Below, piece by piece: positions 37,217 through 37,424 of a stretch of 37,424 nucleotides of DNA; within the stretch, counting starts at the first letter, position 1, and every line of letters begins with the position of its first letter. The stretch lies in IMG/VR virus record IMGVR_UViG_3300028392_000148, positions 1-37,424 of that record. One strand, 5' to 3'. A program made the translations under genes and the position numbers. The notes under the pieces are model-generated. The model searched no databases and was not told the DNA's origin. It was given only the letters and a program-made list of their open reading frames with translations. Source of the DNA: a virus.

Positions 37217-37424
37217 TGGCTCTAAACATCACATACGGTGAAGGTGGTTTCTGTGAAAACTGCGATGACACACATGACCATCCACTCCACAACATTGTGG
37301 AGCAGATAGAAGTAGCAGATCCAGAACCGACAGCAGAGCAGAGAGCGAAAGAATCGGCCATGGCGAAACTAAGAGCGTTAGGATTAACTGATGAAGAGAT
37401 ACAGGCGATGATTGGTAAATAATG
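37203..37424 (+). repeat. Second copy of the right end overlap
   Basis: Matches 985-1209; the last 127 bases are identical. It ends exactly with the first three bases of the portal gene (ATG at 37422-37424), so the map continues at 1210. Unit length is 36,269 bases with allele A or 36,215 bases with allele B. Confidence 0.85.
37216..37422 (+). CDS. Small Cys/His-rich protein, second copy
   Basis: This 68-aa protein (MALNITYGEGG..., ATG 37216 overlapping the adhesin stop as TGATG) is the allele-B version of the gene at 998-1207. The metal-type motif reads FCENCDDTHDHPLH. It differs from the other copy only near the start, where it is one codon shorter, and at a few other residues (Ile/Val, Thr/Asn). 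The last 40 residues are identical. The change near the start suggests the cassette exchange reaches into this gene. Confidence 0.72.
   Translation: MALNITYGEGGFCENCDDTHDHPLHNIVEQIEVADPEPTAEQRAKESAMAKLRALGLTDEEIQAMIGK

Noticed and set aside
36431-37424. True tandem duplication of the adhesin cassette within one genome
   Set aside because: The similarity lies only at the two window ends, keeps a constant offset and ends exactly at a 127-base identical stretch, which is better explained by end overlap of a circular or permuted genome with two alleles.

Overview
The window is a nearly complete genome of a tailed, siphovirus-type bacteriophage, read once around with its two ends overlapping. Every gene I can support lies on the + strand. 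The genes are packed with ATGA/TAATG-type start-stop overlaps, and one non-coding stretch exceeds 300 bases. The base composition is moderate. The host is probably an actinobacterium: the phage encodes a WhiB-like iron-sulphur regulator (32864-33109), a protein with the actinophage-type HG...GCRCxxCR N-terminus (25905-26837), and an actinophage-style minor tail protein after the lysis genes. A mid-GC, aquatic actinobacterial host would fit, but this is inference. I see no integrase, immunity repressor, tRNA or CRISPR array, so a lytic lifestyle is the simpler reading.

Layout: (1) 34730-36431 terminase small and large subunits, continuing (through the end overlap) into an adhesin-like gene, a 68/69-aa zinc-type protein and the portal (1207). 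(2) 1207-8341 head module: portal, MuF head protein with a C-terminal ParB-like domain, small beta protein, a fused prohead protease-scaffold with a cysteine cluster, the major capsid protein with an Ig-like insertion, and a zinc-ribbon protein. (3) 8334-16058 connector and tail module: adaptor, tail terminator candidate, tail tube, tail chaperones joined by a -1 frameshift at CCCAAAA, HK97 gp10-like protein, tape measure, distal tail protein and a minor tail protein. (4) 16058-18909 lysis and envelope island: coiled-coil/TM protein, a secreted PA14-FN3-proline-rich protein, two small membrane proteins, a zinc-ribbon peptide, an M23 peptidase and a holin-like protein. A Gp37-like minor tail protein (18912) follows. 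(5) 20062-24684: HTH protein, metallophosphoesterase, RecT/Bet recombinase, small proteins, HNH protein. (6) 24796-28490: two cytosine-C5 methyltransferase loci, the second split over two overlapping frames, plus a DNA-binding protein. (7) 28491-28990: a 500-nt non-coding region with many hairpins. (8) 28991-34720: Cas4/RecB-type nuclease, a train of micro-proteins, GroES-like co-chaperonin, RusA resolvase, WhiB, an SSB-like protein and a ParB-methyltransferase fusion.

The genes suggest a phage that relies on the host replisome (no polymerase, helicase or primase seen) but carries its own recombination kit (RecT, Cas4-like exonuclease, RusA, SSB-like), several DNA methyltransferases that could modify its DNA, and a GroES to help fold virion proteins.

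The most unusual feature is at the ends. Bases 1-1209 and 36270-37424 are two versions of the same locus (end of terL, adhesin, small gene, portal start). The flanks are nearly identical but the adhesin C-terminal domains are highly divergent. This most likely captures two alleles of a hypervariable receptor-binding cassette from a population, joined at the ends of a circular or circularly permuted genome map of about 36.2 kb. Other points of interest are a zinc ribbon on the terminase, a seven-cysteine cluster in the scaffold, the MuF-ParB fusion, the split methyltransferase with an apparently dual-coding overlap, and a 14-bp motif shared by two non-coding leaders.
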